Below are positions 10,951 through 22,737 of a stretch of 64,000 nt of DNA, piece by piece. The notes below the pieces were generated by a model. It saw only the letters and a list, made by a program, of their open reading frames with translations. It did no database searches and was not told the DNA's origin. The stretch is taken from NCBI GenBank assembly GCA_035610365.1, contig CM069434.1, forward strand, positions 99,064,806-99,128,805. The letters are read 5' to 3'. This DNA is from Aquatica leii (lineage: Eukaryota; Arthropoda; Insecta; Coleoptera; Lampyridae). The stretch's first letter is position 1, and each line of letters begins with the position of its first letter. The translations under genes and the position numbers were made by a program.

Positions 10951-11392
10951 GGATTTTATGTAATTGACTGGCCCGTTCAATATTAAGTAGTATTAAGTTT
11001 CTACACATTGCACGGTTGCCGAATTGCTTCGAATCGTTCGGTTAATATTAAAGTATGCAACTATCATATATGTAACTTTAAAACACATTTTTAGTAGTCA
11101 GGAGAATAGAGGACGCAGTTACCCCTGACGCGCACTTACCCAAAATAACCTTACTTCACCTTCCGATGTAACTGTAAAAACACGTTCTTCTTCTGCCCGA
11201 CATGTTTCATGCAACGCAATTACTAACTTTACCTTTATCAGCAGAAATCTGGGACCAAGATCTTTTTTTAGAAATATCTTAGCATTATCCATCGACAGAA
11301 TTTGGGACTTTTTTTGCTACATAACTGTCATTTTGACGTTTTAGGTAAGCCAGAAATTTTTATAGTGGAAATGTAAGCTATCGTTCAATTTA
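10950..11392. other. Stretch between Jockey relic and pogo element, no gene seen
   Basis: No open frame with a recognisable motif. It may hold further decayed 5' sequence of the Jockey-type LINE. Confidence 0.4.
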
Positions 11393-14215
11393 GGGGAGGG
11401 CGAGGTATAATGATTCTCCTAAGCTAAAAATCGTCATATATGCGAAAATATCAGACTATGAAGTATCAAAATTTTACAACGCATTTTATGTTCATTTGAT
11501 TACATATCAATGCAAAAAAATTGATGATTTTGCACACCATTTTAGGATAGTATGAATTTTGGTTCATTGCGACAAAAGGATCATTTTACCCCACGACTAC
11601 AGGTAAAATGATCCCCCACGTGAGGTAAAATGATCTTTGAGCTTTAAAAATATTTTCTTTTGTTTAAAATTACACTTCAATGTGTAATGAAACAAATATT
11701 AAACCAAAATACTGCTCTATTTGCAAAAAAAAGTAAACGTAAGACATTTTTTGAATTCAGAATAAGAAAAAATGAACACTTTTGAAGCTATACCAACAAC
11801 ATAATAACAATGAACCACAAACGTCAACTTAGGTAAAAAACTTCGTTAAATGACTATCTAATTTAAAACCTGAATTGTTTCTTAACTCCATATGTCGTTG
11901 TGTGGCTCAAACACAAATCGCATGTAAACTCGTCGTCATTTCCGTCGACTCCAGCACATTGGTCATGAGCCCATTTTAGACATCTATTGCATCTAATCCA
12001 TCCTTTGCCCTTTGACAAATTGACGAATTTTTCACAGCAAAAGATGCATTCTTCAGACTGGGACTCATTGCTTTCACTGCTGGAGTCGCTATTTTTCACT
12101 ACCCGTGTTTTGGGTTTTATGTACAATTCAACATTTTTTTTGATAAACGATTGTAACTGTTTATTTTTGCTTCGTTTTTCTTCTAGTTCCAGTTTCTGTC
12201 TGTTGTCTTCTTCTAGCATCAGCTTGTAAGGCGTGCTCGTCAGTATGACGCCAACTGACTTCCTTTTTTGAGCAGCTCTCTTTCCCGTAATCTTGGGAAA
12301 CGGGTTACAATCAGCCGGAGTTATAGCAAAAGAACTTTCAGCTTTATTGTCACGTTGGTCTGATGTATTGCATTCTGTAGGTATTAAAGGTGTAATCGGC
12401 CGCGTGCTTCGCCCAGGAATTAGAGGAGTGCATTAAACTAAATTTTTTTCAGAGGTTTCCAAGTTTTCTATATTTTACCTTAAAGTTTCTTGATCTAATG
12501 TTTCAATAAACTCGTCTGTAACTGCTGCCGCTCTAAGGTCAACATCGGAAAATATATCAGGGTTAAATGGCAATATCCATGTTTTTTTAAAACCATTTAT
12601 TGCATTATTTGGTGTTGAAGCTTTGAGATAAGCCTCTAAAAAAATTTTACTTATATGGAACATTGATATTGTGCGACCCGGATTATTATTCATCCATTTT
12701 TCTAAAGCTTGGTCCATGTACGTGCTGATCGATACATTACTCCCACATCCAACAGCTGCAATTTGTGAATCGTGTGGGGCGGAAGACATAATATTATAAC
12801 GTTGTTTTCTTTAGCTTTAGTCACCACATTTAGATTTTTAGTGTAACTCAAATGCCCATCTAAAAGTAACAAAAGGGGTTCCTTTTTAGTCGGTTTCAAA
12901 GTGATCAAACCAATGCTCGAACATATCTAGCTTCATCCAACCTAAATCATTGCAGCCGAAGATAGTTCCACATGGCGCACCATCCATCAGTTCCGCTTTT
13001 ATTCTTTTCCTATTAAAAATTACCATAGACGGAATGAAAACTCCTACAGCAGATACGCAAATTACTGCAGTGGCTGAAACACTCCTTTTGGTACTCGGGC
13101 AACTTGCTTCCGTCCACTTTTTGCAAAAGTTCGTAAGTTTCTTCCAAGTACTGTTGACACTGATGTTTTGTCGACGTTAAAGATTCTGTGGGGAGGGGGG
13201 GGGGGTAGTTTGTATTTCTCAAAAGTGCTCTTGAGAAGATCAAAAAATTTAGACACTACTACTTTATTAAACCCTCTTGCTCGTGCTGCTGAAGTTGCTT
13301 CGGGAATACGTAACGCTATTTGTGGGTGTCTTTTTCTAAATCCGGTAAGCCAGTCAACTCCGGCCATCTGTTTTGCATGAGAAAAATTATGGGAAATTCA
13401 ATTTTTAACCGCCAATTGAAATTTTAAGCGTCTAAGATCAACTGTTGTGAGACCATACATCCTAGTTTCAAAATTTAGAATATCGTCTATTAGCTCGTTT
13501 TCCTAATCTTCATTAAATACTGTTGTTTTACCACGTAAATGTTTTAAGCTTCCTTTGGCAATTTTATTTTTATTTTTTACTCTACGCTTAAGAGCCATTA
13601 AAGGCACTTGAAATGTACGCGACGCTGTTTTAAACATCATAACATTCTCTGTCACCTCGTTTATTACATCTGCCATATTCTCTTTATTCTTGTTCTGACG
13701 CTGGGTTTTACGGTGGTAAATACGTGGCATTCTAAAAATCAACAAACAAATACTGGAATTGTCATAAAAATATATTGGTAAGTATTTTTAAAGAGTGGGG
13801 GTAAAATGATCCCGGGATCATTTTTCCCCGCCAAATGATCGTTTTGCCTCAAATGCAACATTTTTAACTAAGTTAACGTACAAATTCAGAACAATAAAAT
13901 TTTTCAGAAACATATACATAATTCAGAAGCTTAAACATACCTGATTTAACAGCATACACAGTAAAAGAAATAAAACTTTTAATAACACTTTATTATATAC
14001 TATTAAAATATCGCTAAATTAGATCGAAACTATTAAAAATAAAGATGCAAGCGTACTTCGCAATAACATTGGTCGAACTGTGGGAAAGTTGTTGTCCACC
14101 ATTGTACATGCCCGTTCGAACTTATTTCAGACGTTGTGTAAGAGATGGAGCTGCAGGGTGAATTTATAATTGAAGGGATCATTTGACCTCGAGGGATTAT
14201 TATATCCCACCCTCC
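11393..14215 (-). mobile_element. pogo-like DNA transposon
   Basis: The element is flanked by TA at 11,391-11,392 and 14,216-14,217. Its ends are imperfect inverted repeats: the left end contains GGAGGGCGAGGTATAATGAT and the right end, read on the other strand, GGAGGGTGGGATATAATAAT. Inside both ends the word GGTAAAATGATCC and variants recur in both orientations (11,570-11,640, 13,797-13,855 and 14,175-14,192). These are probable transposase-binding repeats. The single broken transposase gene fills 11,863-13,730 on the minus strand. TA target choice and DDE transposase type agree with pogo. Confidence 0.85.
11863..13730 (-). pseudogene. pogo-like transposase with C-terminal PHD finger
   Basis: From the N-terminus the protein has a Psq-type helix-turn-helix start (MPRIYHRKTQR), a CENP-B-like DNA-binding region with GVDWLTGFRKRHP, then the DDE domain with the first Asp in NVDKTSV, the second in LLLDGHLSYT and the third in LQLLDVGVMY. 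The C-terminal frame 11,863-12,219 has a zinc domain of C-x2-C..C-x2-C-x4-H-x2-C..C-x2-C layout, a PHD-type finger that in other proteins reads chromatin. The gene crosses several frames with stops after NED (13,503), at 13,401 and after LDQETLR (12,475). The initiating Met at 13,730 is chosen because the HTH starts there. Confidence 0.85.
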
Positions 14216-14217
14216 TA

Positions 14218-14650
14218 CATGTTGAAACGACCGATGGCTTAATATCTTTATTAGACATATGTGCTATTTGCGGCATCTGCTCAAAGCTAAAAGCAAAATA
14301 AAAAACATTTTTGGCGCTAGTAAAATCTATTATAAAAGGCGTGACCAGAAAGGTGTTTGGCAAAAATTAAAAAAAATAAGCGGAGTAAAATTGATTAAGA
14401 TGAAACGAGCCGCATATTGTGTTTGAAATCAAAATTATTGTGTTTACATGCTACTGTAAACCAGAAATAGTAGATTTACAATTTTTGCATATAGAAGTTG
14501 TAATAAACCCTCAATGAGGCCCAACCGGTAATACTTAAATACAGAAAGACGTCGCTCACAACACGAACAATTTAAAAAAAAACGAAGAATGCCACATTTC
14601 AAATAACATTCGAGGCACTTCAATAACGGATCAAATCCATAAACCAGTCG
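14218..14650. other. No gene seen
   Basis: The minus frames at 14,127-14,363 and 14,444-14,839 have no recognisable domain. The second is the antisense shadow of the plus-strand fragment that follows. Confidence 0.4.
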
Positions 14651-15480
14651 ATGACACCAATTGGGGCATCCCTTGCAAGGTGCACCGCTATGTTCAACGA
14701 CATCGGAGATGTACACGCCTACTTCTACAATATTAACATGTACAAGCAATGCACATATTGTATATCTGACGATAACGCAGTTAAAGAGTTGACTAACATA
14801 ATGACAGGATACCAAAAAGACCAGTATCATATGGAACAAGGTATTGCAACTGCTTCTGAAGTCTTTTGTCCTACGTACCAGATACTACAAAATATTTTTG
14901 CAATTGAACAAAAAGAAACGCAAAACCCAGAGCTCTTTATAACCCAGCAAAGGGAGCTAATACCCAAAATTCCGGAGTACGATTGATCACGCAAACTCTT
15001 ACAACTAAACATAGTGTATGGTCTACTTCACCGTCTGGTGAGAGAAAGAATCTTTAGAAACATAATAATCTCATTTGAAGATCTTTGCAACGAGATAAAA
15101 AAATGGAAGAAATACACACTGTTGAATTCACGCCGTCCACCACTTAACCACCACGACAAAAGAATATTTTCTGCACAAAAGAAATGGGTTTACAAAAAGC
15201 ATAATTACAAAGAGGTAGACGACAATCAAGTATCGCAACCAAAACTCGCGTTTTTGGCTGTGGAACACCAAGCGTGATCAAAACCTATGCTATCGAAAGT
15301 GAATACATCAATACAGTGGCAAGACAAAACATTAGCGGCTATATCCTGTAACACATGTAGAGCTTGTTGATGCAATTGTAGAAATTACATTGGAGTGTAA
15401 TTCCTACTACTGAAGAACCCCAAAAGTACAAAACGACCGTCCAGTATAGTTCACTCTGGTGACATTGACATTGCTTAACC
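14651..15480 (+). pseudogene. Probable LTR-retrotransposon gag/protease fragment
   Basis: One frame runs from 14,651 to 15,277 with a single TGA at 14,984-14,986. The N-terminal half has paired Cys (CTYC) and a hydrophobic, Glu-rich region. The second half has VRERIFRNII, FEDLCNEIKKW and a basic segment, as in a retroelement capsid region. Past 15,260 another frame gives GCGTPSVIKT and then INTVARQNISGY. These resemble a degraded zinc knuckle and the region around a retroviral-type aspartic protease site. The assignment rests on weak motif similarity. Alternatives are an unrelated element gene or a host gene relic. No LTRs were seen. Confidence 0.4.
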
Positions 15481-15483
15481 CTA

Positions 15484-17422
15484 ATGTCCTTCACGTTGTG
15501 GTTTTATCCTGCAGTTCTGTTCAAAACTTTTTTGAATTACGCTAAGATAAATCAACTTAAAGGTTTTCTTTTACTTTTATTGCAGTTTGTATGTTTTTTA
15601 TTTTTACTTTATTATTTGTTTCTAATTTTTGTAAGTATTGGTTTTATCAGTTTTGGAAAAGAAGCTTTATTCTAAGTTCTTGTAAGAATAAATACTCACT
15701 ATCATATAATTGATTAAGGATTTTTTTTCTTTTTTTTGTACTAAATGTATATATTTACCATTTTTTTAAGCAATGTCAATGACATAAAGTCACTCAGTTT
15801 GTGTCTATTATTATTTAGCCTTTTTTCTTTATATTTACTCATATCATTGTCGATTTATTGGGTGCCTACTCTAGCAACTAAACTTCTCGCTATTGTTATT
15901 TGATATTTTTTGTTTATCTAATTTATTCTTCATTAGAATTTTTTATAAATTATTTTTTGTTTTTTTTTTGCAACAGATGATTGTACACTTGCGTTTGGTT
16001 TTTATTCTTAGTGTAACTATATTGTCAATTTTAGTACGAGTGCTCAGTTAATTTTTAAAAATTATCTAGATAATTTGTACAATATATAATTTTTATTTAA
16101 ATGAGGTTAAAAATCTTATAGACAACGCTAAATACTGCTTAAATCTATAAATTATCGATTAGTTTTGGTTACATAAAATACTACTAAATGTCATAAAACA
16201 AAACTGTTTTTATTTTATTATTGACAATTTTGCTTTTTATTGTTTCCGCGTCCTTAAAACGCCAATAAAGTTTATATCAACTCTAAATTTGATGTAATTT
16301 AATGCTGTACTTACAATTAGTCTCGTACTTTTAACGAGTACAAAATTTTTCTTAAGTGTCATTAAACTTAATTATAATTTAAGTTGAAATAGCGTGAGTA
16401 AATTGGATAAAATAATAAAAATGGATACTTTTGTGTTGAGATGTTTACTTTCGTGTTTTTTTTAAATTACTTGTTAGTTTTAAAAAATACATTTGAATTT
16501 ATATTGTGTAAATAAAAATGTATTAGTACTATTTGTTTGCTGGTTTTTTTTAGTTTTCCTTATTAACTAAGCAATTTTTGCATATACTTTTTTAATTGTT
16601 TTTAATTAAACAGTTGTTTGTTTTGTTCTTAATACAAATAAAATTCACATTAATGTAAAGTAAATTTAAATACATTTTCTAAATATTCTAAACTTTAGTT
16701 ATTTACAGTGTTTGATCTGCACATACCTACAGGGTGATGTACAGTTAGTAGTACATTGCACGTATGTGTAGAACGAACTGCCAAAAATATCTAAATTGTA
16801 ACTACGTTTTCAAATTTTACAAAATTTAATGTAGACGTGTCGTTAACATGTTTGAAAGAACACGTCTGTAAGACGTAATCTACGATCTGGTGACTCGTTT
16901 TAAAATATTTGAACCTAAACAATAAAACTATTACAATTGTTGTTTTTATTGCCACAGGTGTTTATAATAAAAAATATTTTACTGTTTAAAAAATAATGTC
17001 AAATGAAAATTTGTTTTATGGTCAACTTGAAGAAAATCATAAAACAGCACAAAACGTACTTTTTTAGTTTTAGGCAAACAATAATGATGAACATCAATTA
17101 GTTTAGTTACTTTTTTAAACAAATAATTCAATTATTTTTATTTACAAAAAAAGTTTTTTATTAATTTGAAAAAAATGATTTTTTGTTTAAAATTAAATTT
17201 TTTGACAAATAATTTTTACATTTTAAAATGTTATTAAAGCGTTTTTAAAATTTAGTTTGCTTCAAAATATCTAAAAATACATTAAAAAAAAGCCAACTTA
17301 GTGTAAATTGATCTAAAAGTTTAGAAAAGGGATAATTTTTCAGTAAGTGTAAATTTGTGAATTCACAAATGAGTGTTCATTGAAAATGAGTCAATCAAAC
17401 AAGAATAATAAAGAAACCTAAA
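15484..17422. other. AT-rich intergenic DNA, no gene seen
   Basis: Long A and T runs with no open frame over about 65 codons. Nothing recognisable on either strand. Confidence 0.6.
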
Positions 17423-17426
17423 TTAA

Positions 17427-17832
17427 TGTAAAGTTTTTTATTAGTATTAATTTATTTTTACTTATACTAAAAATATGTACACGTTTAAACTAACCGAACT
17501 AATTAAATCAAATAATATTTAATAAAAATCGCTTACACAAAGATAAGTCCGCGGATAACTATTTAACACTTATTGTTTGTTTACACTAAAGTCACGTACA
17601 AGGTTATACACCGTAGAATTATCTCACACGCGTTAATTACTTATTTATTTAGACTTGAATAATCTTCTTAACACTGCCGTCTTCAAATTACTGGAAATGA
17701 CTGACCTACGATTTGTTTGTATCGTATTTATACGTTTCTTTAAACTTTCAAGAAGCCTCTACATTCTTTCGTAAACGTTCTAGACGTGGATAAGAAGTTC
17801 TCAAAATTTACAAAAACTTCGCGAATGTTTAC
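17427..17832 (-). repeat. 3' LTR of the Ty3/gypsy element
   Basis: Aligns with 22,738-23,182 along its length. It is about 38 bp shorter, consistent with loss of one interval between two CTTACAC repeats that are still present in the other LTR. The inner edge near 17,831 reads AC where the 5' LTR reads CA, so the last bases have changed. Confidence 0.9.
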
Positions 17833-17844
17833 TGCCCCCTTAAG
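17833..17844 (-). other. Polypurine tract
   Basis: On the minus strand the sequence just before the 3' LTR reads CTTAAGGGGGCA. This is the expected site for priming plus-strand DNA synthesis. Confidence 0.7.
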
Positions 17845-18626
17845 ACACCCGATATTATTCTTGGTTGGTAACTACAGACCAACACTTGAACGCCTTTGCA
17901 GCTTCGGCAACAAACCACGTCTCCTTTGGGGATTATACAACCAAACCATGTCGCCAGGTTAAAACCCGCCATTTTGTGCCTTGACGTCATATTTAGCCTT
18001 CATCCTGTCGCTGGAAATTTGTATGTTTTTACGGACCTTTTCATGTACTTCGTCTAGCCTCTTGGTCAGCTTCCTGACGTAATCTTCTCCAGCAACTTCT
18101 TTTTTCGGTTTTTGTCCAAATCGGAGGTCGCATGGCAGTCGTATATTGCAACCGAACATTACACATGATGGTGTGCTTTCGTGAACCGATGATCGATATG
18201 CCATTAGGAAAAGGTGTAAGTATTGATCCCAGTCTCTTTGGTGTTCGGACACTACTTTGGCTAAGTACTTGCCCATTGTTCGATTCATCTACTCAGCCAT
18301 GCCGTCAGATTAAAGATGGAGAGGCGTCGTCTTGGTTTTCTTAATTCCCAACAGTCGGCAAACTTTTTGAAACAGCCCAGACTTAAAATTGCGGCCTTGA
18401 TCGGAGTGTAATTCCAACGGAACTCCAAATCGGCAAAAGACTCTTTTACTAATACGTTTGCGACTGTAGCTGCTTCTTGATTAGGTATGGCGTAAGCCTT
18501 CGTCCATTTCGTGAAATAATCTATTGCCACCAGGATGTATTTATTTCCCGAATCGGATTCTGAGAGCGGCCCTGCGATGTCAATCGCTACTCTTTCCAAA
18601 GGGTTTCCTACGTTGTATTGCTTCAT
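17845..18626 (-). pseudogene. Ty3/gypsy integrase
   Basis: The N-terminal frame (18,285-18,626) has the start of the catalytic core, ERVAIDIAGPL with the first Asp, then YILVAIDYFTKW with a further Asp and KAYAIPNQEA. After a frame change, the second frame (17,959-18,288) has AYRSSVHESTPS and FGCNIRLPCDL, the block just after the core, and a basic C-terminal region. A GDMVWLYNPQRRRG segment continues near 17,950 and then stops short of the polypurine tract, suggesting a deletion. The zinc-binding domain upstream of 18,626 is broken by several stops. Confidence 0.88.
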
Positions 18627-19034
18627 GGGTGCTTTGCGCTTTTTTTTTGGACGACACTTTCTAAGGTTTGCTTAAGAAGACCGTCTTTTACTATCAAAGA
18701 GTCCCACTGCGCCCAGTACGATTTAATGTTTCTGCCCAAGGCACTCACTTCCTCCCAGGTTGATCGTCGGCCGTTTCTTACCAGTTCAGGAGTAGTCTTA
18801 TTTCAGGGTCGTTTTCTTGTTTAACTGTTCCCACTTGTCATCAACAGTAGTAGTTTTCCGGAGTCATTCAACTTTTTCCGCCAGTCGCGAACAATGGCTG
18901 CAGTCTGCCGGACATGGTCTTCTGGACAAGGCATCACCGTTCTGATGACTGCTTCCGGCACGGTGTTCTGTGTCATAGTCATACTCCTGCAGTCTCTCGA
19001 TCCATCTTGCCACTTGTCCTTCCGGGTTACGGAT

Positions 19035-19304
19035 CTATAGTAGCCATTTTAAAGCAGCGTGGTCTGTTCTCAGTAAACATGTTCGTCCATACAAATATTT
19101 GTAGAAATGTTCGATGGACTTGACGACTGCTAACAGCTCCCTCCTAGTCACGCAATAATTACTTTCCAGCCTAGACAAAACTTTGCTAAAATACGCGATA
19201 ACTTTTTCTTGTCCATCTTGAACCTGCGAAAGGACCGCGCCTATGGCCAGATTGCTTGTATCGGCATCCAAAACAAATGTTCCATCTTCTCTTGAATAAC
19301 TCAA
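19035..19304 (-). pseudogene. Ty3/gypsy RNase H domain
   Basis: The frame contains FVLDADTSNLAIGAVLSQ (catalytic Asp in the DAD block), then YFSKVLSRLESNY, CVTRRELLAVV with the catalytic Glu, and LLRTDHAALKWLL with the third acid. These are the standard RNase H blocks of gypsy pol. The domain degrades the RNA strand during cDNA synthesis. Stops separate it from RT upstream and integrase downstream. A short region with GDALSR and paired Cys follows in another frame near 18,950. Confidence 0.9.
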
Positions 19305-19537
19305 AATCGGCGAAGCGACTAGGGTCTGTTTTAGTTGATTAAAAGAATTTTTGCAGTCTTCATTCTATCTAAATTCCGATCTTTCTTCCGTCAATTTTGT
19401 CAAAGGTTTGGCAATATTGGCAAATCCGGGTACAAATCGTCTATAACAGGTGCACAACTCAAGGAAACTTCGGACCTGATGTTTGTCGATTGGTCTTGGC
19501 CATGCTTGCACTGCTCGAACTTTGTCTGGGTCAACCT

Positions 19538-19816
19538 TTACTCCATCTTTACTCCAAATACGACGTGACCAAGGTATTGCACTTCCTTCTTAAATACGTG
19601 GCACTTCTTTGTGCTCAGTTTGAGGTTAGCCCCGCGTAGTCGCTGGAACACTTCTTTTGAGTTGTTCAAGTGTTCTTCAAACGACCTTCCAACCACGATC
19701 ACGTCATCACAGTGAACTGCCACAAACCAGTTCAAATCGTAAAAACTGTTTTTACACGATCCTTGGGTTCCAATTCTACTGTAACACTCCTCCAGGGTAG
19801 CTCTGAAGATGTGCAA
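19538..19816 (-). pseudogene. Ty3/gypsy RT, 3' part with catalytic box
   Basis: Residues 35-38 of the frame (19,703-19,714) read HCDD at the position of the Y-x-DD box. They are followed by VIVVGRSFEEHL, LRGANLKLSTKKCHVF and YLGHVV, all typical of gypsy RT. The two catalytic Asp residues are kept and the Tyr is replaced by His. The connection and thumb continue in other frames to about 19,320, with QVRSFLELCTCYRRF. The 5' half of RT lies beyond a 640-bp foreign segment. Confidence 0.88.
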
Positions 19817-20458
19817 TTGTTTATTAGGGTTTATGACACGAAATTAAACAAAATACAAATGGAATGAGATATGTATTACGAAAATAACAAGTCACCGAAG
19901 TTATCCATAACAAATAATTATCGTTTTGTATTGATTTGGGACAATTACATTGTCGCTTGCCGCACACAAGACATTGAATTATAATTTAAAAGTTTTTACA
20001 ATAAAATGTGAACAGTTAGAAAATTACAGTGTCTGACCTTATTTTGTTTTGTCTCTCACAACAACGCACTTTTCACATTAGTCGTTTTCGTAGTTTCTGA
20101 CTTTTTTTAATTGTTAATTGCTTTATTATTACCAATTTTCTTTGAACTTTACCGTCTGGACCGATCGCAAGTTATCGACTGCCTCTATCAAATCAAAAAA
20201 TGCCCCCGCGATAATTGTATATTTTGGGTTATTGCATTCTTAGGGTGTTTGCCGTCGTTATTGACGGACTTTATTCTGTTAATTTAATTAATTTTCCAAC
20301 TCATGTGTTTCTTATAAAAATCGCAAAATGCAGTTTTTATTGATGATTGCGAAATTTAATATTGATTTTCACATGTTATTGGAAATTAATTCTTACAAGG
20401 AATTTAAATCTTTAAATTAAAATCGAAATTTATTTTGTTTTCCCGGTGTTTGTTAAAC
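19817..20458. other. Foreign AT-rich segment interrupting the gypsy RT
   Basis: RT coding stops near 20,460 just after a GYWQV-like motif and resumes at about 19,816 near the catalytic box. The intervening bases encode no RT. No clear inverted ends or target duplication could be seen, so it may be a decayed insertion, or an insertion combined with loss of the RT middle. Confidence 0.6.
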
Positions 20459-21620
20459 TACCTGCCAGTAACCACTCTTTAAAACCAACATAGAAAACCA
20501 CTGGGATCCTGATAGGGTGTCTAACGTATCGGCAATTCTGGGAAAGGGTAGCTGTCTTTTTTGGTCACCTCGTTTAGCTGTCTGTAGTCTACGCAAAACC
20601 TCGTTGATCTATCTTTCTCCTTTACGAATACCACTGGAGATGCCCATGAGCTACTTAAAGGTTCAATCACGCCTTCTTGCTCCATATCCGTAATTATTTG
20701 TTTGACATTATCTCTTTTCGCCATAAAAAGTCTGCGTGGATGTCGTCGTACCGGCCGAGCGTCTCCGGTATTAATTTTATGTTTTACCACGTTAATTCTT
20801 CCTTTGGAACCACTCTCCAGCGCAAACACATCTTGATATTGTTGGATCAACACTTTAACTTTAGCCAGCTGGTCTTGGCTGACGTTTTGGCATTTGGTGG
20901 TAAGAATGTCCAATAGATGTTGTAGATACTTTTTCGGCGACGTATCTTCCTTAGACTTTACGCTTCTTACAATTTGAGATACTGCAGTGCATTGGCCTAC
21001 CACGGTCTTCTGTTTCAACGTTACAGGATCTGAGTGGATGTTTAAGATCTTTACTGGCATCGTGTTTTTCACTAGTACTAGAGTTCTACTAACGAGTTGT
21101 CCCTTTTGAACTAAGCCGCTCTCAATTGGTTCAATCGCGCGTATGTAGCCTTCCTGCAAATTTTCATCCATGCGTGCCATCACCACACTTTCAGTCCTTA
21201 CAGGCAGAGTCACGTCTTCACTCAATAAGTCTCGCACGGCTGTCTTCTTTGACGAATGAAAAGAAATTTCATCATTGTTGATCTTCAGGACATCGTTCTT
21301 CATATCCAAATGGAACTCATACTTTTTTATCAGGTCCATTCCCAGGATAACTTCTTCCGTGATGTCGGCTACCAGTACTTGATAGTCGAGTACCCCATTT
21401 CCCAAACCAATGGTTACTTTGACTTGTTCGTGAGTAGGTATTTCCTTGCCCTTCGCCGTTTGAAGTCGCAGTGTTGCTGGTGATGTCTTCTCGTTTTCCA
21501 ACAACATGTCAGGACGAATGATGGTTTTCGTCGCTCATGTGTCAACCAGTAACTGAACACTTCTTCCATTGATGTTGCCATCGAGATAAATGCTATGCAA
21601 TTACTCCATTGGCGATGACA
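20459..21620 (-). pseudogene. Ty3/gypsy protease and RT 5' part
   Basis: The longest frame (20,521-21,507, 328 codons) holds most of the protease, with ILGMDLIKKY near residue 55. It then has a linker, an ARPVRRHPRR block, and the RT fingers with ASPVVFVKEKD and RFCVDYRQLNEVTKKDSYP. Upstream, the protease active site has the Asp and Thr of the DTGA motif but the third codon is TGA at 21,535-21,537, so the enzyme cannot be made. A frameshift after SYPFP removes the end of the frame, though a DTLDTLSGS block and GYWQV follow to 20,460. Protease would process the polyprotein. Confidence 0.9.
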
Positions 21621-21639
21621 TTTAAATTGTAAACTCTAG

Positions 21640-22448
21640 AGCCTGACTACATGAGATTATTTTGTCCCTTTTGTTTGCCTCGTTCCAAATTTTTGAGCGC
21701 TCTTTTTCTTCTCTATAGGATAAGCAAACCGTGTTAATCTGGCGATGTTAGCGTCAAACTTTTAAAGACTTTTAGCGGCTTTTTGAACCCGACTTTTAAT
21801 TTGAACCTGGTTAACTTGTCGAAGATGAGAATCTTCATATCTCATTTCTAAACGTGAAATTAAGAGTTCGTAATTTTCTTGCAAGTGGTCAGGAACAGTC
21901 TGTTAAATTCCAAGCGCTTCTCCACGTAAGGACACTATTAAAGACGTCGCTTTCTGCTTGTTGCTCCAACCATTAGCTGTAGCTGCGGTTTTAAACTGCT
22001 TGTAGTAGGTTGACCATGGAACTTTACCATCAAAATTTAGAGGTACAACTTTAAACTTGTAAGTGGTTTCTTCCCTATGGTCCATTATTAAATCTTCACT
22101 TGTGCCGCTTCCTTCGCCGTGACAATTCATTCGATTTATTCTTTCTTCAAGCAGTTTCATTCTGTCTTCTAATTTGTCCTCTATTGCTTCTATTTTTTCA
22201 TTTATAGATTCGCAAATTTCTTCTTTTAAATTTAACATATCTGCTACGGTTTATTTTTGAACAATTTTAATTTGATTTTCTACTTCTTCTTTCAAACTTC
22301 TAGAATTTTCCATCAATTTTTTTTCTATTTTTTGTGTATTTTTAAATAATTTCTCTTCAATTTTACTAGAATTTTCTTCCATTTTTCTATTCATCGATTC
22401 TTGATCATTTCTGATTGATTCCGAAAATTCAAATATTTTTGAATCCAT
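21640..22448 (-). pseudogene. Ty3/gypsy gag
   Basis: The frame 22,251-22,448 starts at a Met near the primer site and is a predicted coiled coil: Lys/Glu-rich heptads with repeated E-E-N-S and K-K-L. The next frame (21,903-22,238) continues the coil and then has VPLNFDGKVPWSTYYKQF and TSLIVSLRGEAL, the conserved capsid start of this group of insect gypsy elements. The reading goes on to about 21,700 with a stop after the GEALGI segment. Gag would form the particle shell. A stop at 22,251 separates the coil from the rest. Confidence 0.8.
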
Positions 22449-22721
22449 TTTAACTTATTGTGAACGCGTCAACGGCATAAATTTAATCACGAATAATAAT
22501 CTAAAAAAAAATTTAATAACACTAAATTTTAATAAAGCTCGACACTGGTTGAACGAAATAGAACAGCTAAGATTAAATGCTATAAACAAAGACGCAAACT
22601 AAAGTTTTATTTATTTACGTAATCAATGTTATTATTACGGTAGCGATATTACTTAATGATATTTACACTAAAAATAGCGAACAGCTTTATTTATTTACAC
22701 GATTTCCACGGGTTTTAAACT

Positions 22722-22736
22722 GGACACCTGCTACCA
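22722..22736 (-). promoter_or_regulatory. Primer-binding site
   Basis: On the minus strand the bases after the 5' LTR read TGGTAGCAGGTGTCC, starting with the TGG complementary to a tRNA CCA end and one base from the LTR edge. The priming tRNA is not identified. Confidence 0.75.
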
Positions 22737-22737
22737 A

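Noticed and set aside
13190-13207. G-rich run as a possible quadruplex or regulatory site
   Set aside because: It lies in pogo coding sequence, where it encodes the PPPPP run in the transposase. A coding explanation is enough.
14444-14839. 131-codon minus-strand frame with Cys and hydrophobic residues
   Set aside because: It overlaps the better-supported plus-strand frame 14,651-15,277 and has no recognisable domain.
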